DNA of 64,000 nucleotides, from contig CAWFFB010000007.1 in the NCBI GenBank assembly GCA_963814975.1, positions 124,001 to 188,000 on the forward strand. The letters are read 5' to 3'. This document shows, one piece after another, positions 32,146 to 40,175 of this stretch. Position numbers and translations under genes: made by a program. Origin of the DNA: CAVUXJ01 sp963814975 (GTDB taxonomy: Bacteria > Acidobacteriota > Vicinamibacteria > Vicinamibacterales > CAVVIG01). A model generated the notes under the pieces. The model was not told the DNA's origin and ran no database searches. It saw only the letters and a list, made by a program, of their open reading frames with translations. How positions within the stretch are numbered: the stretch's first letter is position 1; each line of letters opens with the position of its first letter.

Positions 32146-33912
32146 TCACTCCCTTGTCAGCGACGGCCGACCAAGCGCGGACAGCAGTTCGGTTTCGATT
32201 TCCTCGACGGTCGGCAGGCGCAGAATCCGGCGGGCCAGCGCACGCATTTCGTCGTAGCGCACCTCGGACAGCACCTGTTTGGCGACATTGATGGCGCCCG
32301 GGGTCATGCTGAATTCGGTCAGCCCGAGGCCGACGAGCAGCGTGAGCAGCGCCGGGTCGGATGCCATTTCCCCGCAGAGCGAGACCGGGATCCGATGCCG
32401 CGCCGCGGCGCGGCGCACCATGAGAATGACGCGCAGGATCGCCGGGTGCAATGGCTCGTACAGCTGCGAGACCCGCTCGTCGGCGCGATCGACCGCCAGG
32501 CAATACTGAATGAGATCGTTCGTGCCGATGGTGAAGAAATCGACCTCGCGCGCGAGCAAATCGGCGGTGTACGCCGCCGCCGGAATCTCGATCATGACGC
32601 CGATCGGCACCGGGGGCACGCGCTCGCCGCGGCGGGCCAGATCGGCGGCCGCCTCCGCGATCATCCGCCGCGCTTCGCGAAGCTGCGCCACGCCCGACAC
32701 GAACGGAAACATGATGCGCAGCGTGCCGTGCCGCGCCGCCCGCAACAGCGCGCGCAACTGCACCTGAAACAGCTCCGGGCGCGTGAGGCTGAGGCGGAGC
32801 CCGCGCAGCCCCTGCCGGCTGCCGCGAGCCTCGTCGGCGATCCAGCCGCCCGACAGCGGCGAATGCGCGGAGCGCAGCGTGAGTTGTTCCTCGTCGACGT
32901 CGAAGGTGCGGACGGTGACCCCGCCCGGCGCCATCCCCTCGAGCATCCCTCGATAGACGGCGTACTGCTCGTCCTCGCCGAGCACGCCGGCGCTGCCGGT
33001 CAGCAGAAACTCCGACCGATAGAGACCGATGCCTTCCGCCCCCGCGTAGCGGGCAGCAGCGAGGTCGTCGGGGAACTCGATGTTCGCTTCGAGCCGGATC
33101 CGCACACCGTCGGCCGTCGCCGCGAGGCCGCGCCGCTCGGCGTCCCCAACGGCTGCCGGCCGGTGCTCGTCAGCGCTGCGGGCGGCCCGGGCGAGCGTTT
33201 CCTCATCCGGATCGACGATGACCTCGTTCCGATCGCCGTCCAGCACGATCAACTGGCCCGCCTGGATCACGCGGCTGGCGTCGTGCAGGCCGACGACCGC
33301 CGGCACTTCCAGCGAGCGCGCGAGGATCGCCGTGTGATACGTGCGGCTGCCGGCATCGGTCGCGAAGCCGCGCACCTTCGTCCAGTCGATCTGGGCGGCG
33401 AGCGACGGCGTCAACTCGTCGGCCACGAGCACCGACGATTCCTCGACTTCGCGAAGCAAATCGCGGGGCATCGCCACCCCCACCCGCAGGTTCATCCGCA
33501 GCCGCCCGACCAGGTCGGCGACGTCGCCCTTGCGCTCACGCAGATAGGGGTCGGCCACCTCGTCGAAGACGGTGCTGAACTCGTGAAAGACCTGCTGGAG
33601 GGCCCATTCGGCGTTCACGCGCTGCTCCCCGACCCGGGCAGCGGCGCTCGGGACGAGCATCGGATCGTCCAGCATCAGCAGTTGGGCATCGAAGAGCGCC
33701 GCAAGCTCAGGGCCGTGCCGGCGGGCAACCCGGGCGCGAATGTCGAGCAGTTGTTCGCGTGTCCGAAGGCGGCTCTGCTCGAGGCGGGCGACCTCGTACT
33801 CCAGGCGGGCCGGCGCGATCTGGTAGCGCAGCACCTGCGCGCGCTGGATCAAGATGACCGCCCGCCCGCAGACGATGCCCGGCGACACCCCGATACCCGT
33901 CAGCCGCCGCAT
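32146..33912 (-). CDS. ptsI: PTS enzyme I (phosphoenolpyruvate-protein phosphotransferase)
   Basis: A 588-residue protein that takes phosphate from PEP and passes it to HPr. The N-terminal HPr-binding/phospho-His domain contains DAGSRTYHTAILARSLEVPA with the active His193. The C-terminal PEP-binding TIM barrel has ANIEFPDDLAAARYAGAEGI, GLYRSEFLL, VRTFDVDEEQL (in place of the usual DxGxDK), GLRLSLTRPELFQVQLRALL, MFPFVSGVAQLREARRMI, PVPIGVMIEIPAAAYTADLL and FFTIGTNDLIQYCLAVDR, and SLCGEMASDP with the catalytic Cys. It overlaps ptsH by 13 bases. No sugar permease (IIB/IIC/IID) is encoded nearby. Confidence 0.93.
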   Translation of the reverse strand: MRRLTGIGVSPGIVCGRAVILIQRAQVLRYQIAPARLEYEVARLEQSRLRTREQLLDIRARVARRHGPELAALFDAQLLMLDDPMLVPSAAARVGEQRVNAEWALQQVFHEFSTVFDEVADPYLRERKGDVADLVGRLRMNLRVGVAMPRDLLREVEESSVLVADELTPSLAAQIDWTKVRGFATDAGSRTYHTAILARSLEVPAVVGLHDASRVIQAGQLIVLDGDRNEVIVDPDEETLARAARSADEHRPAAVGDAERRGLAATADGVRIRLEANIEFPDDLAAARYAGAEGIGLYRSEFLLTGSAGVLGEDEQYAVYRGMLEGMAPGGVTVRTFDVDEEQLTLRSAHSPLSGGWIADEARGSRQGLRGLRLSLTRPELFQVQLRALLRAARHGTLRIMFPFVSGVAQLREARRMIAEAAADLARRGERVPPVPIGVMIEIPAAAYTADLLAREVDFFTIGTNDLIQYCLAVDRADERVSQLYEPLHPAILRVILMVRRAAARHRIPVSLCGEMASDPALLTLLVGLGLTEFSMTPGAINVAKQVLSEVRYDEMRALARRILRLPTVEEIETELLSALGRPSLTRE

Positions 33913-34178
33913 GTGTCCTCCCCGAAACCGGTCGCGACGAGCGCCACGAGCGCGGCAATCGCCTCGAGCTCGTCCCGGCCGTCTGCGGAAATCGTGATGA
34001 TGGATCCTCGCGCCGCAGCGAGCAGGAGAATACCCATGATGCTCTTGCCGTCGATCTCCCGCGCCTCCAGGCCGACGCGCACGCGCGACTCGAACCGGGT
34101 GGCCAGGTGGACGAACTTGGCCGCCGCTCGCGCATGGATGCCCAGCTGGTTGACGACGGCGACGGCCTGAGAGGTCAC
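33900..34178 (-). CDS. ptsH: PTS phosphocarrier HPr
   Basis: A 92-residue HPr. Active-site His15 sits in NQLGIHARAAAKF and the regulatory Ser46 in REIDGKSIMGILLLAA, the site that HPr kinase modifies. It carries phosphate from enzyme I to EIIA, while Ser46 phosphorylation by HprK, encoded about 1.6 kb upstream in the same cluster, would gate that flow. The start is ATG 34178, right next to a heptamer array. Full family length, no disruption. Having both residues and HprK in a Gram-negative context suggests regulatory use in addition to, or instead of, transport. Confidence 0.93.
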   Translation of the reverse strand: MTSQAVAVVNQLGIHARAAAKFVHLATRFESRVRVGLEAREIDGKSIMGILLLAAARGSIITISADGRDELEAIAALVALVATGFGEDTCGG

Positions 34179-34179
34179 A

Positions 34180-34300
34180 ATCGTTCTGCGTGCTACGTTC
34201 TGCGTTCTATGTGCTGCGTGCTACGTGCCGCTGCGTGCTACGTGCTACGTGCCGCGTGCTGCGTTCTGCGATGTTCTACGCGCTACGTTCGCCCTCGGGG
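34180..34300. repeat. 7-bp array of GTGCTAC/GTTCTGC words upstream of ptsH
   Basis: The plus strand reads GTTCTGC, GTGCTAC, GTTCTGC, GTTCTAT, GTGCTGC, GTGCTAC and so on from 34184 to about 34285 in 7-base steps. Only one orientation is prominent; weak reversed words (AGAACGGCG, GAGGACGAGGAACGC) appear at 34328-34355. The rest of the gap to EIIA holds nothing recognisable. Confidence 0.75.
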
Positions 34301-34365
34301 TTACTGCGTTCGGTCTGTGCTCGCTCTAGAACGGCGAGCGGAGGACGAGGAACGCATCACGGACA

Positions 34366-34782
34366 TCATGGCGCCGCTTTCTCCCCGCGCAGGAGGTCCG
34401 ATGCCACCCAGATCGCGTTCCGCCCGTGATCCCGCATCTCCCGCGCGACGGCGAGCAGATCCAGCGACGGCGGCAGCGACGCCAGCTTGATGAGCATCGG
34501 AAGGTTCACCCCGGTGATGACCTCGATTCGATCCGTTTCGAGGAAGGTCAGCCCGAGGTTCGAGGGCGTCCCACCGAACATGTCCGTCAACAACAGCACT
34601 CCCCCGTCGGCACGAACCCGTTCAATCGCCTGCGCGATATCTTCGCGGGCATCGTTCACTTCATCATGCCAGCCGATGGATACCGCCGCAAACTGCGGCA
34701 AGTCGCCGACGATCATCTCGGCGGCATTCACCAGCTCGGTCGCCAGCTGCCCGTGCGTCACGACCACCACGCCGATCATCAT
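34366..34782 (-). CDS. PTS system EIIA component, mannose (Man) family
   Basis: A 138-residue EIIA of the mannose/sorbose family: MMIGVVVVTHGQLATELVNA with the phosphorylated His10, AVSIGWHDEVNDAREDIAQA, GVLLLTDMFGGTPSNLGLTF (the conserved DMFGGTP segment) and EVITGVNLPMLIKLASLP. Phosphate from HPr-His15 would end here. With no IIB, IIC or IID genes around, the protein is probably a regulatory acceptor, as in PTS-Ntr-like pathways. It lies between ptsH and rapZ on the same strand. The physiological target is unknown. Confidence 0.88.
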   Translation of the reverse strand: MMIGVVVVTHGQLATELVNAAEMIVGDLPQFAAVSIGWHDEVNDAREDIAQAIERVRADGGVLLLTDMFGGTPSNLGLTFLETDRIEVITGVNLPMLIKLASLPPSLDLLAVAREMRDHGRNAIWVASDLLRGEKAAP

Positions 34783-34851
34783 CCTTATCCTAAGGCAGGA
34801 AGGGAGTGAGGGGCACTCCTGCCCTTCCCGCCCCCTCCGCCCGCCGTGTGC

Positions 34852-35766
34852 TCATGCAATCGCGATGTCGCGATGGCGCACGCGCACCCGCACGCCCCCC
34901 ACGCTGGTCAGGGCGCGGCGCAGCCGTTCCGCGATCATCACCGACCGGTGCCGACCGCCGGTGCACCCGACCGCCACCGTCAGATAACTCTTGCCCTCCG
35001 CGACGTAGTGCGGCACGACATACCGCAGGTACTCCTCGAGCCGTTCGATGAACTCGCGCGTCGAGGGGTCGCGCTCCAGGAACGCCGCCACCGCTCGATC
35101 GCGCCCGGTCCGGCGCCGCAGCGCCGGCACGAAGTGCGGGTTCGGCAGACACCGCACGTCGAACATCAGATCGGCATCGACGGGGACGCCGTGTTTGAAC
35201 CCGAAGCTGAGAAGGGTGATCACGAGGCTCGCCCGGAATCGATCCCGCGACAGCCCCATGAAGAAATGCCGCAGCTCGTGAACGGTCATGTCCGACGTAT
35301 CAACGATCTCGTCAGCCAGCTGGCGGATCGCCGACATCCGGCTGCGCTCCGTGCGGATGCCTTCGCTCGCCGATCGATCCGGCGCCAGCGGGTGCGGGCG
35401 CCGGGTCTCGCTGAATCGCCGGACCAGCGTCGGAGTGCTGGCCTCGAGGAAAATCAGGACCGGATTCAGTCCACGCATCCTCCGCGTCCGGCGGAACATC
35501 TTCGGAAAGGCGGAGAGAAAGCTGCCTTCACGAACGTCGACCACGATGGCGACCTTTTCGAGATCGCCGCGGATCGACAGCCTGGCGAGCGTCGGGATCA
35601 GCGTGGTCGGGAGGTTGTCGACGCAGAAGTAGCCGAGATCTTCGAGCGCCCGGATCGCCTGCGACTTCCCCGATCCGGACAGCCCGGTCAGGATGATGAA
35701 CGGATGCGCCGGCTGATTCCTTCCCGCGGCCTTCCCGACCACCGCAGGCTTCCCGGTCTTCTTCAA
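34852..35766 (-). CDS. rapZ: RapZ/YvcJ-family RNase adapter and nucleotide-binding protein
   Basis: A 304-residue protein. The P-loop ILTGLSGSGKSQAIRALEDL (GLSGSGKS at 28-35), then GYFCVDNLPTTLIPTLARL and VVDVREGSFLSAFPK; the C-terminal domain has SFGFKHGVPVDADLMFDVRC, LPNPHFVPALR and VAVGCTGGRHRSVMIAERL, the conserved RapZ-C signatures. In E. coli RapZ guides RNase E to GlmZ and so controls amino-sugar synthesis; in Bacillus YvcJ is a GTPase/ATPase of unclear role. Placement after hprK (4-base ATGA overlap) is typical. Basic extra N-terminal residues (about 20) precede the P-loop. An RNase-adapter function is inferred from the family only. Confidence 0.92.
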   Translation of the reverse strand: MKKTGKPAVVGKAAGRNQPAHPFIILTGLSGSGKSQAIRALEDLGYFCVDNLPTTLIPTLARLSIRGDLEKVAIVVDVREGSFLSAFPKMFRRTRRMRGLNPVLIFLEASTPTLVRRFSETRRPHPLAPDRSASEGIRTERSRMSAIRQLADEIVDTSDMTVHELRHFFMGLSRDRFRASLVITLLSFGFKHGVPVDADLMFDVRCLPNPHFVPALRRRTGRDRAVAAFLERDPSTREFIERLEEYLRYVVPHYVAEGKSYLTVAVGCTGGRHRSVMIAERLRRALTSVGGVRVRVRHRDIAIA

Positions 35767-36770
35767 CGATCGTCCCCCGGGATCTCCTCGTCATCCTCCT
35801 CGTCTCCCGCTGTCGCGCCAACCGCCGTCCGCCGCAGCGCTTGTTCGAGCCGATCGGCCAGAATGCGGGCGGCGTTGTGTCCGCGGGCGCGCAGCAGCTG
35901 ATTGCGGGCCGCCACTTCTGCGAGAATCGCAATGTTGCGGCCGGGCGCGACCGGCATCTTGATCAGCGGCACGCGCAGGCCCAGAATCTCGAAGAACTCA
36001 TCGTCCAGTCCGAGGCGCTCGTATTCGCGGCCGGCGTCCCAGCGTTCGAGCTGCACGACGAACTCGATGCGCTTGGACGATCGGATCGAGGCGATGCCGA
36101 ACAGCTCCTTGACGTTGATGACGCCCAGCCCGCGCAGCTCCATGTGATGGCGCGTCAGATCCGGGCAGGAGCCGATCAGGATCGTTTCCGATCGCCGCCG
36201 CACCTCGACGGTGTCGTCGGCCACCAGCCGGTGGCCGCGGACGATGAGATCCAGCGCGCATTCGCTCTTCCCGATGCCGCTCTCTCCCGTGATCAGGACG
36301 CCGAGACCGAGCACGTCCATCAGTACCGCGTGGATAATGGTCCGCTCAGCGAGGCTGTCCTCGAGGATCGACTCCAGCTTGGCGATGGCGAGCGGCGTCG
36401 GGATCGAGGTCTTCAGCAGCGGCAGCCGCGCCCGCTCGGCCTCGGCGATGAGGTCGCGAGCCGGCATGAAGCCGCCGGTGACGAGCACGCAGGGGAAGTC
36501 GTGCGTGAAGGCCAGCCGTATCGCGTCGAGACGGCGGGGCTCGGCGAGGCTCTCGAGAAACCGGATCTCGCTCTCACCGAAGATCAACACGCGACCCGGC
36601 TTCAGGAACTCGTGGAATCCGGCCAACGCGAGGCCGGTTTTCTGCACGTACGGGCTGGTGATGATCCGGTCGACGCCCTCGGCCCCGGCGAGCAGGTCGA
36701 GCGTCAGGCCAAAGGCGTCGGGCCGGCTGCGCAGGAGAGCGCGGACGGTGAGCCCGGCAATCGCAGGCAT
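35763..36770 (-). CDS. hprK: HPr kinase/phosphorylase HprK
   Basis: A 335-residue bifunctional enzyme that phosphorylates and dephosphorylates HPr on Ser46. The N-terminal domain (about 1-130) is followed by the kinase core: ERTIIHAVLMDVLGLGVLIT with the catalytic His, Walker A GESGIGKS at 162-169, then LVADDTVEVRRR (Asp of the P-loop kinase), MELRGLGVINVKELFG (the HprK signature) and LIKMPVAPGRNIAILAEVAA. A short acidic tail DEEDDEEIPGDDR ends the protein. The start is ATG 36770. It sits between hpf and rapZ, the usual order in the rpoN cluster of proteobacteria. Confidence 0.94.
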   Translation of the reverse strand: MPAIAGLTVRALLRSRPDAFGLTLDLLAGAEGVDRIITSPYVQKTGLALAGFHEFLKPGRVLIFGESEIRFLESLAEPRRLDAIRLAFTHDFPCVLVTGGFMPARDLIAEAERARLPLLKTSIPTPLAIAKLESILEDSLAERTIIHAVLMDVLGLGVLITGESGIGKSECALDLIVRGHRLVADDTVEVRRRSETILIGSCPDLTRHHMELRGLGVINVKELFGIASIRSSKRIEFVVQLERWDAGREYERLGLDDEFFEILGLRVPLIKMPVAPGRNIAILAEVAARNQLLRARGHNAARILADRLEQALRRTAVGATAGDEEDDEEIPGDDR

Positions 36771-36777
36771 GGCGTCC

Positions 36778-36940
36778 TAGTGTCCCGTTCCGACGGACCC
36801 TGACGCAAGTCCCGGGAGCGGCATCCGGATGGCCAGACATGGCGAGCGCGCCCCCCGGCGGACCATGAGCGAAGAGCAACGCTGCGCGGCGGGACGTCCC
36901 GGCCGGGAATCATGCCGTGACCCACGGGGACGGGACACTA
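36778..36940. mobile_element. 163-bp element with perfect 11-bp inverted ends (MITE-like candidate)
   Basis: TAGTGTCCCGT at 36778-36788 is matched exactly in reverse complement by ACGGGACACTA at 36930-36940. The outer TAG of the right end is also the stop codon of hpf on the minus strand. The interior is GC-rich with no ORF. It fills nearly the whole gap between hpf and hprK. No transposase is near, so either a non-autonomous mobile element or an RNA structure in the operon is possible. Confidence 0.5.
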
Positions 36941-37504
36941 TGTCTCGGTCTCCACCAGCACCAGTTCGCCGTTCGTCCGCCGATAGAGGACGCTGATCGC
37001 GGCCGTCTCGACGTCCCGGAACACGACGACGCCCTCGCCGTTCGCGTCGACCTCCCGCGCGGCATCGGCCACCGACATCGGCTTGACCGCCTGCCGCGAC
37101 GCTCGGAGGATGCGCGGCATGCGCAACCGGGGCCGGCGCGGCCGGGCGGCCGATCGAGGGACGGCCACGCGCTCTTCGCCCGCCGCCGGCGCGCCCTTCA
37201 CGCCCCGGCGCTTCCACTCCTGCCACTTCCCTTTCACCTTCTGCGCCTGTTTGGCGATCTTGTCGAACGCCTGGGTCAACGAGACTTCCCAGGCGGCGGC
37301 CTCTCCGTCGCCATGCAGGAACTTCTCGCCGCGGGCATGAAGGGTGACGTCGGCGCGCCGGCGCCGTTTCTCGTCGGTCAGCACCACCTGTGCCGACAAC
37401 GCGCTGTCGTTGAGAACGCGCTCGAGCCGGGCCAGCTTCCGGTCGACGAGACGGCGCAGAGCGGGGGTGATGTCGACGTGCCGGCCGGTCAGTTCGACGC
37501 GCAT
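36938..37504 (-). CDS. hpf: Long-form ribosome hibernation promoting factor
   Basis: A 188-residue protein. N-terminal ribosome-binding domain (about 1-100): MRVELTGRHVDITPALRRLV, KLARLERVLNDSALSAQVVL, VTLHARGEKFLHGDGEAAAW and SLTQAFDKIAKQAQKVKGKW. After a basic linker comes the C-terminal dimerisation domain (about 130-188): KPMSVADAAREVDANGEGVV, FRDVETAAISVLYRRTNGEL. The long form makes 100S ribosome dimers in starved cells. It lies directly after rpoN on the minus strand, as in many rpoN loci. The start is ATG 37504; the stop is part of the 163-bp element. Some long forms have a longer tail, but this length is normal. Confidence 0.92.
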   Translation of the reverse strand: MRVELTGRHVDITPALRRLVDRKLARLERVLNDSALSAQVVLTDEKRRRRADVTLHARGEKFLHGDGEAAAWEVSLTQAFDKIAKQAQKVKGKWQEWKRRGVKGAPAAGEERVAVPRSAARPRRPRLRMPRILRASRQAVKPMSVADAAREVDANGEGVVVFRDVETAAISVLYRRTNGELVLVETET

Positions 37505-37700
37505 AAGGTTGATTGCCTGGCTATCAGCTATCCGCTCTAGCTGTCAGCAGTCCAACGGTTAACGTTCACAGTTACCAGTTCACAGTTGACAGAAACAGCG
37601 ATGGACATGACGTCAAGAGATGGCCCCGACTGTCAACTGTCAAACTCTTCACTGCCGACGATTAACTATGCGGCGTGAACCATCCACCGTGACCTGGTGA
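37505..37700. repeat. Inverted AACTGTC-type words between rpoN and hpf
   Basis: Left part: words such as TATCAGC, TGTCAGC and GTTCACAGTTACCAGTTCAC, then AGTTGACAG (37520-37592). Right part: GACTGTCAACTGTCAAACTC (37629-37648) and GATTAACTATG. The arms are reverse-complementary variants of the same 7-bp word. The gap separates rpoN from hpf, so hpf probably has its own promoter in or beside it. Confidence 0.65.
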
Positions 37701-37727
37701 CTGCCCTCGGGGCCAGCCGACTTCCCG

Positions 37728-39158
37728 TCAGTAGAGCACCTTGCGCTGGTTGGACGTCGAAATCTTCAGCTCTTCCCGGTACTTCGCGATGGTGCGGCGG
37801 GCCAGCACCAGACCCTCGCGCTGCAGGATGCTGACGATCTTCGAGTCGCTGAGTGGCTTGCGCGGATCCTCGTTCTCGATGATCTTCCGGATGCGCTGCT
37901 TGATCGTCACCGACGAGACGCTCTCGCCATACGAACTGCTGATCCCGCTGTGAAAGAAATACTTCATCTCGAACACACCCTGTGGTGTGTGCATGTACTT
38001 ATTGGTGACGACGCGGCTGACCGTCGACTCGTGCATGCCGATGTCGTTGGCCACGTCGCGCAGCACCAGCGGCCGCAGGTGCTCGATACCGTGATCGAGG
38101 AAGTCGCGCTGGAAGTTGATGATGCTGTTGGCGACCTTGTGGATCGTCTTCTGGCGCTGCTCGACCGACTTGATCAGCCACAAGGCCGACCGGAATTTGT
38201 CCTTCACATATGCCCGGGTCTCATCGGTGTTGTCGGTCGCGCTCTTGTCGAGCAGACGGCGATACACCGGGCTGATGCGCATCTGCGGCAGACCATCCTC
38301 GTTCAACACGGCAACGTATTGATCCTCGACCTTGACGACGTAGACGTCGGGGATCACGTACTGGGACTGGGTCGGGTTGTAGCGGCTGCCCGGCTTCGGA
38401 TCCAGGTGCCGAATCACCTCGATGTGCTCTTTCAGGTCGTCGATCGTCAGACCCAGCTTCCGCGCGATCTCCGGAACCTGATGATTCTGGAGCAGCCGGA
38501 GGTGATCGGTGATGATCTTCTCGGTCGGCGTGCCCTCGAGGCCGATATGACGAAGCTGCATGAGCAGGCACTCCTGCAGATCGCGCGCGGCAACCCCGGT
38601 CGGATCGAAACTCTGCACCAGGCGCAGGGCCCGTTCGACCTCCGTCACCGGCCACGGGCCCATGGCGGCCAGCTCGTCGAAGGACGCCACCAGATATCCG
38701 TCGTCGTCCAGGTTGCCGATGATGGCCGAGCCAATGTCCCGGACGAGCGCATCGTCGGTCTGCATCGACAACTGCCACAGCAGGTGATCCGACAGGGAGC
38801 TCGCCGTCGACAGCGTGTTCTCGATCGGCGGACGCTCTTTGACTTCCTGCGGGGCGCGGGGACGGTAGCCGTCGTCGAGGTAGTCGCCGAAGAAGTACTC
38901 GTAGTCCTGGTCGTCCCACGTGTCGGTCTTGTTGGCCTGATGGTCGGTATCGGGCTTTTCGGGTGTGGCGGCCGCGTCCTGAGGCTGGAGCTCCTCGGTC
39001 GGCACTTCCTCGAGCATCGGGTTCTCGACCATCTCCTGGTTGAGCAGGTCCGACAGCTCCAGCGTCGACATCGGCAGCAGCTTGATTGCCTGCTGCAGTG
39101 ACGGCGTCAGGATGAGTTTCTGAACGAGCTTTGTATGGAGTTTCTGCTGGATGCCCAT
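37728..39158 (-). CDS. rpoN: RNA polymerase sigma-54 factor RpoN
   Basis: A 476-residue sigma-54. The N-terminal activator-interacting region is MGIQQKLHTKLVQKLILTPS and LQQAIKLLPMSTLELSDLLN; an acidic region II follows (about 55-110). The core-binding domain begins near ENTLSTASSLSDHLLWQLSM. The DNA-binding part has ESTVSRVVTNKYMHTPQGVF (the -12 recognising HTH) and the C-terminal RpoN box ARRTIAKYREELKIS near 457-471, which reads the -24 element. Full length and intact. Sigma-54 needs AAA+ enhancer-binding activators; none lies in the window, though the NtrY-like kinase at 52.9 kb would normally signal to one. Confidence 0.95.
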   Translation of the reverse strand: MGIQQKLHTKLVQKLILTPSLQQAIKLLPMSTLELSDLLNQEMVENPMLEEVPTEELQPQDAAATPEKPDTDHQANKTDTWDDQDYEYFFGDYLDDGYRPRAPQEVKERPPIENTLSTASSLSDHLLWQLSMQTDDALVRDIGSAIIGNLDDDGYLVASFDELAAMGPWPVTEVERALRLVQSFDPTGVAARDLQECLLMQLRHIGLEGTPTEKIITDHLRLLQNHQVPEIARKLGLTIDDLKEHIEVIRHLDPKPGSRYNPTQSQYVIPDVYVVKVEDQYVAVLNEDGLPQMRISPVYRRLLDKSATDNTDETRAYVKDKFRSALWLIKSVEQRQKTIHKVANSIINFQRDFLDHGIEHLRPLVLRDVANDIGMHESTVSRVVTNKYMHTPQGVFEMKYFFHSGISSSYGESVSSVTIKQRIRKIIENEDPRKPLSDSKIVSILQREGLVLARRTIAKYREELKISTSNQRKVLY

Positions 39159-39277
39159 TGATCGGAAGCGTCAGCTAAGTACCTGTAAATGGTCTACTTT
39201 GGACCGATGTCGTTGCATGCGTCGTGGTCGCCTGTACCCGCCCCACGTCTGGGCCCATGCAAATCCCAGGCCTCATG

Positions 39278-40003
39278 TTAATCCAACCGGAACTCCGTCC
39301 CCAGATAAATCCGTCGAACCTCGTCGTCGGCCGCCAGGCCCTCCGGGGTGCCACTTTTGACAATCGTCCCCCCATGGACGATGTACGCGCGGTCGGTGAT
39401 GCGGAGCGTCTCGCGGACGTTGTGATCGGTCACCAGCACCCCGATTCCGCGGTCGCGCAGGTGAAAGATGATCTTCTGGATGTCGGTGACCGCGATCGGA
39501 TCGATACCGGCAAATGGCTCGTCGAGCAGGATGAACTTCGGCGAGATGACGAGCGCCCGCGTGATTTCCGCCCGCCGCCGCTCGCCCCCCGACAGCGTGT
39601 GGGCCGGCGCGTGCGCCAGCGGCGTCAGATTCAGTTCCGCCAGCAGCTCCCGCAGCCGCGATCGGCGGGTGGTGGCATCGAGACCCAGCGTTTCGAGAAT
39701 GGCGAGAATGTTCTGCTCGACCGTCAGCCCGCGGAAGATCGAGGGCTCCTGCGGAAGGTAGCCGATGCCCTTCCGCGCGCGCACGTACATCGGATCATCG
39801 GTGACATCGAGGCCGTCGAGCTCGACGCGGCCGGAGTCTGGCGCTGTGAGGCCGACGGTCATGTAGAACGTCGTCGTCTTTCCGGCGCCGTTCGGCCCGA
39901 GCAATCCGACGATTTCGCCGGACGCCACCTCGAGATTGACGCCGCGAACGACTGTCCGGCCGCCATAGGATTTCGTCAGATCGAAGGTGTGAAGTGTCGA
40001 CAC
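39278..40003 (-). CDS. lptB: LPS export ABC transporter ATPase LptB
   Basis: A 241-residue ABC ATPase that powers LPS extraction with LptFG. Walker A GPNGAGKTTTFYMTVGL (about residues 36-52), Q-loop LPQEPSIFRGLTVEQN, signature LSGGERRRAEITRAL, Walker B FILLDEPFAGIDPIAV and the switch His in VLVTDHNVRETLRI. LptB-specific features are KSGTPEGLAADDEVRRIYLG at the C-terminus. It follows the lptC-lptA fusion on the minus strand and precedes rpoN, the standard order. The start is ATG 40003. The 172-base gap before it holds no recognisable gene. Confidence 0.95.
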   Translation of the reverse strand: MSTLHTFDLTKSYGGRTVVRGVNLEVASGEIVGLLGPNGAGKTTTFYMTVGLTAPDSGRVELDGLDVTDDPMYVRARKGIGYLPQEPSIFRGLTVEQNILAILETLGLDATTRRSRLRELLAELNLTPLAHAPAHTLSGGERRRAEITRALVISPKFILLDEPFAGIDPIAVTDIQKIIFHLRDRGIGVLVTDHNVRETLRITDRAYIVHGGTIVKSGTPEGLAADDEVRRIYLGTEFRLD

Positions 40004-40175
40004 GGCGGGCCGGATACCGGTAGGAAGCTCCGCCTCACACCGCTGCAGGCAAGCCGGCGCCTTGCCAGAGCGAGCTTTCGTTTCCCGGCGGCTCTGGAGC
40101 CGCGTCCACGGCGGCTTCGAAAGCCGGATGGATGGAACTGTGCGTCAATTGCGAGGACATTGGTCCTGGAAGATG

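Noticed and set aside
34188..34429. Small plus-strand ORF in the ptsH-EIIA gap
   Set aside because: The protein would be a direct translation of the heptamer array (repeated Leu-Arg-Ala-Thr-type words), so it is not a credible gene.
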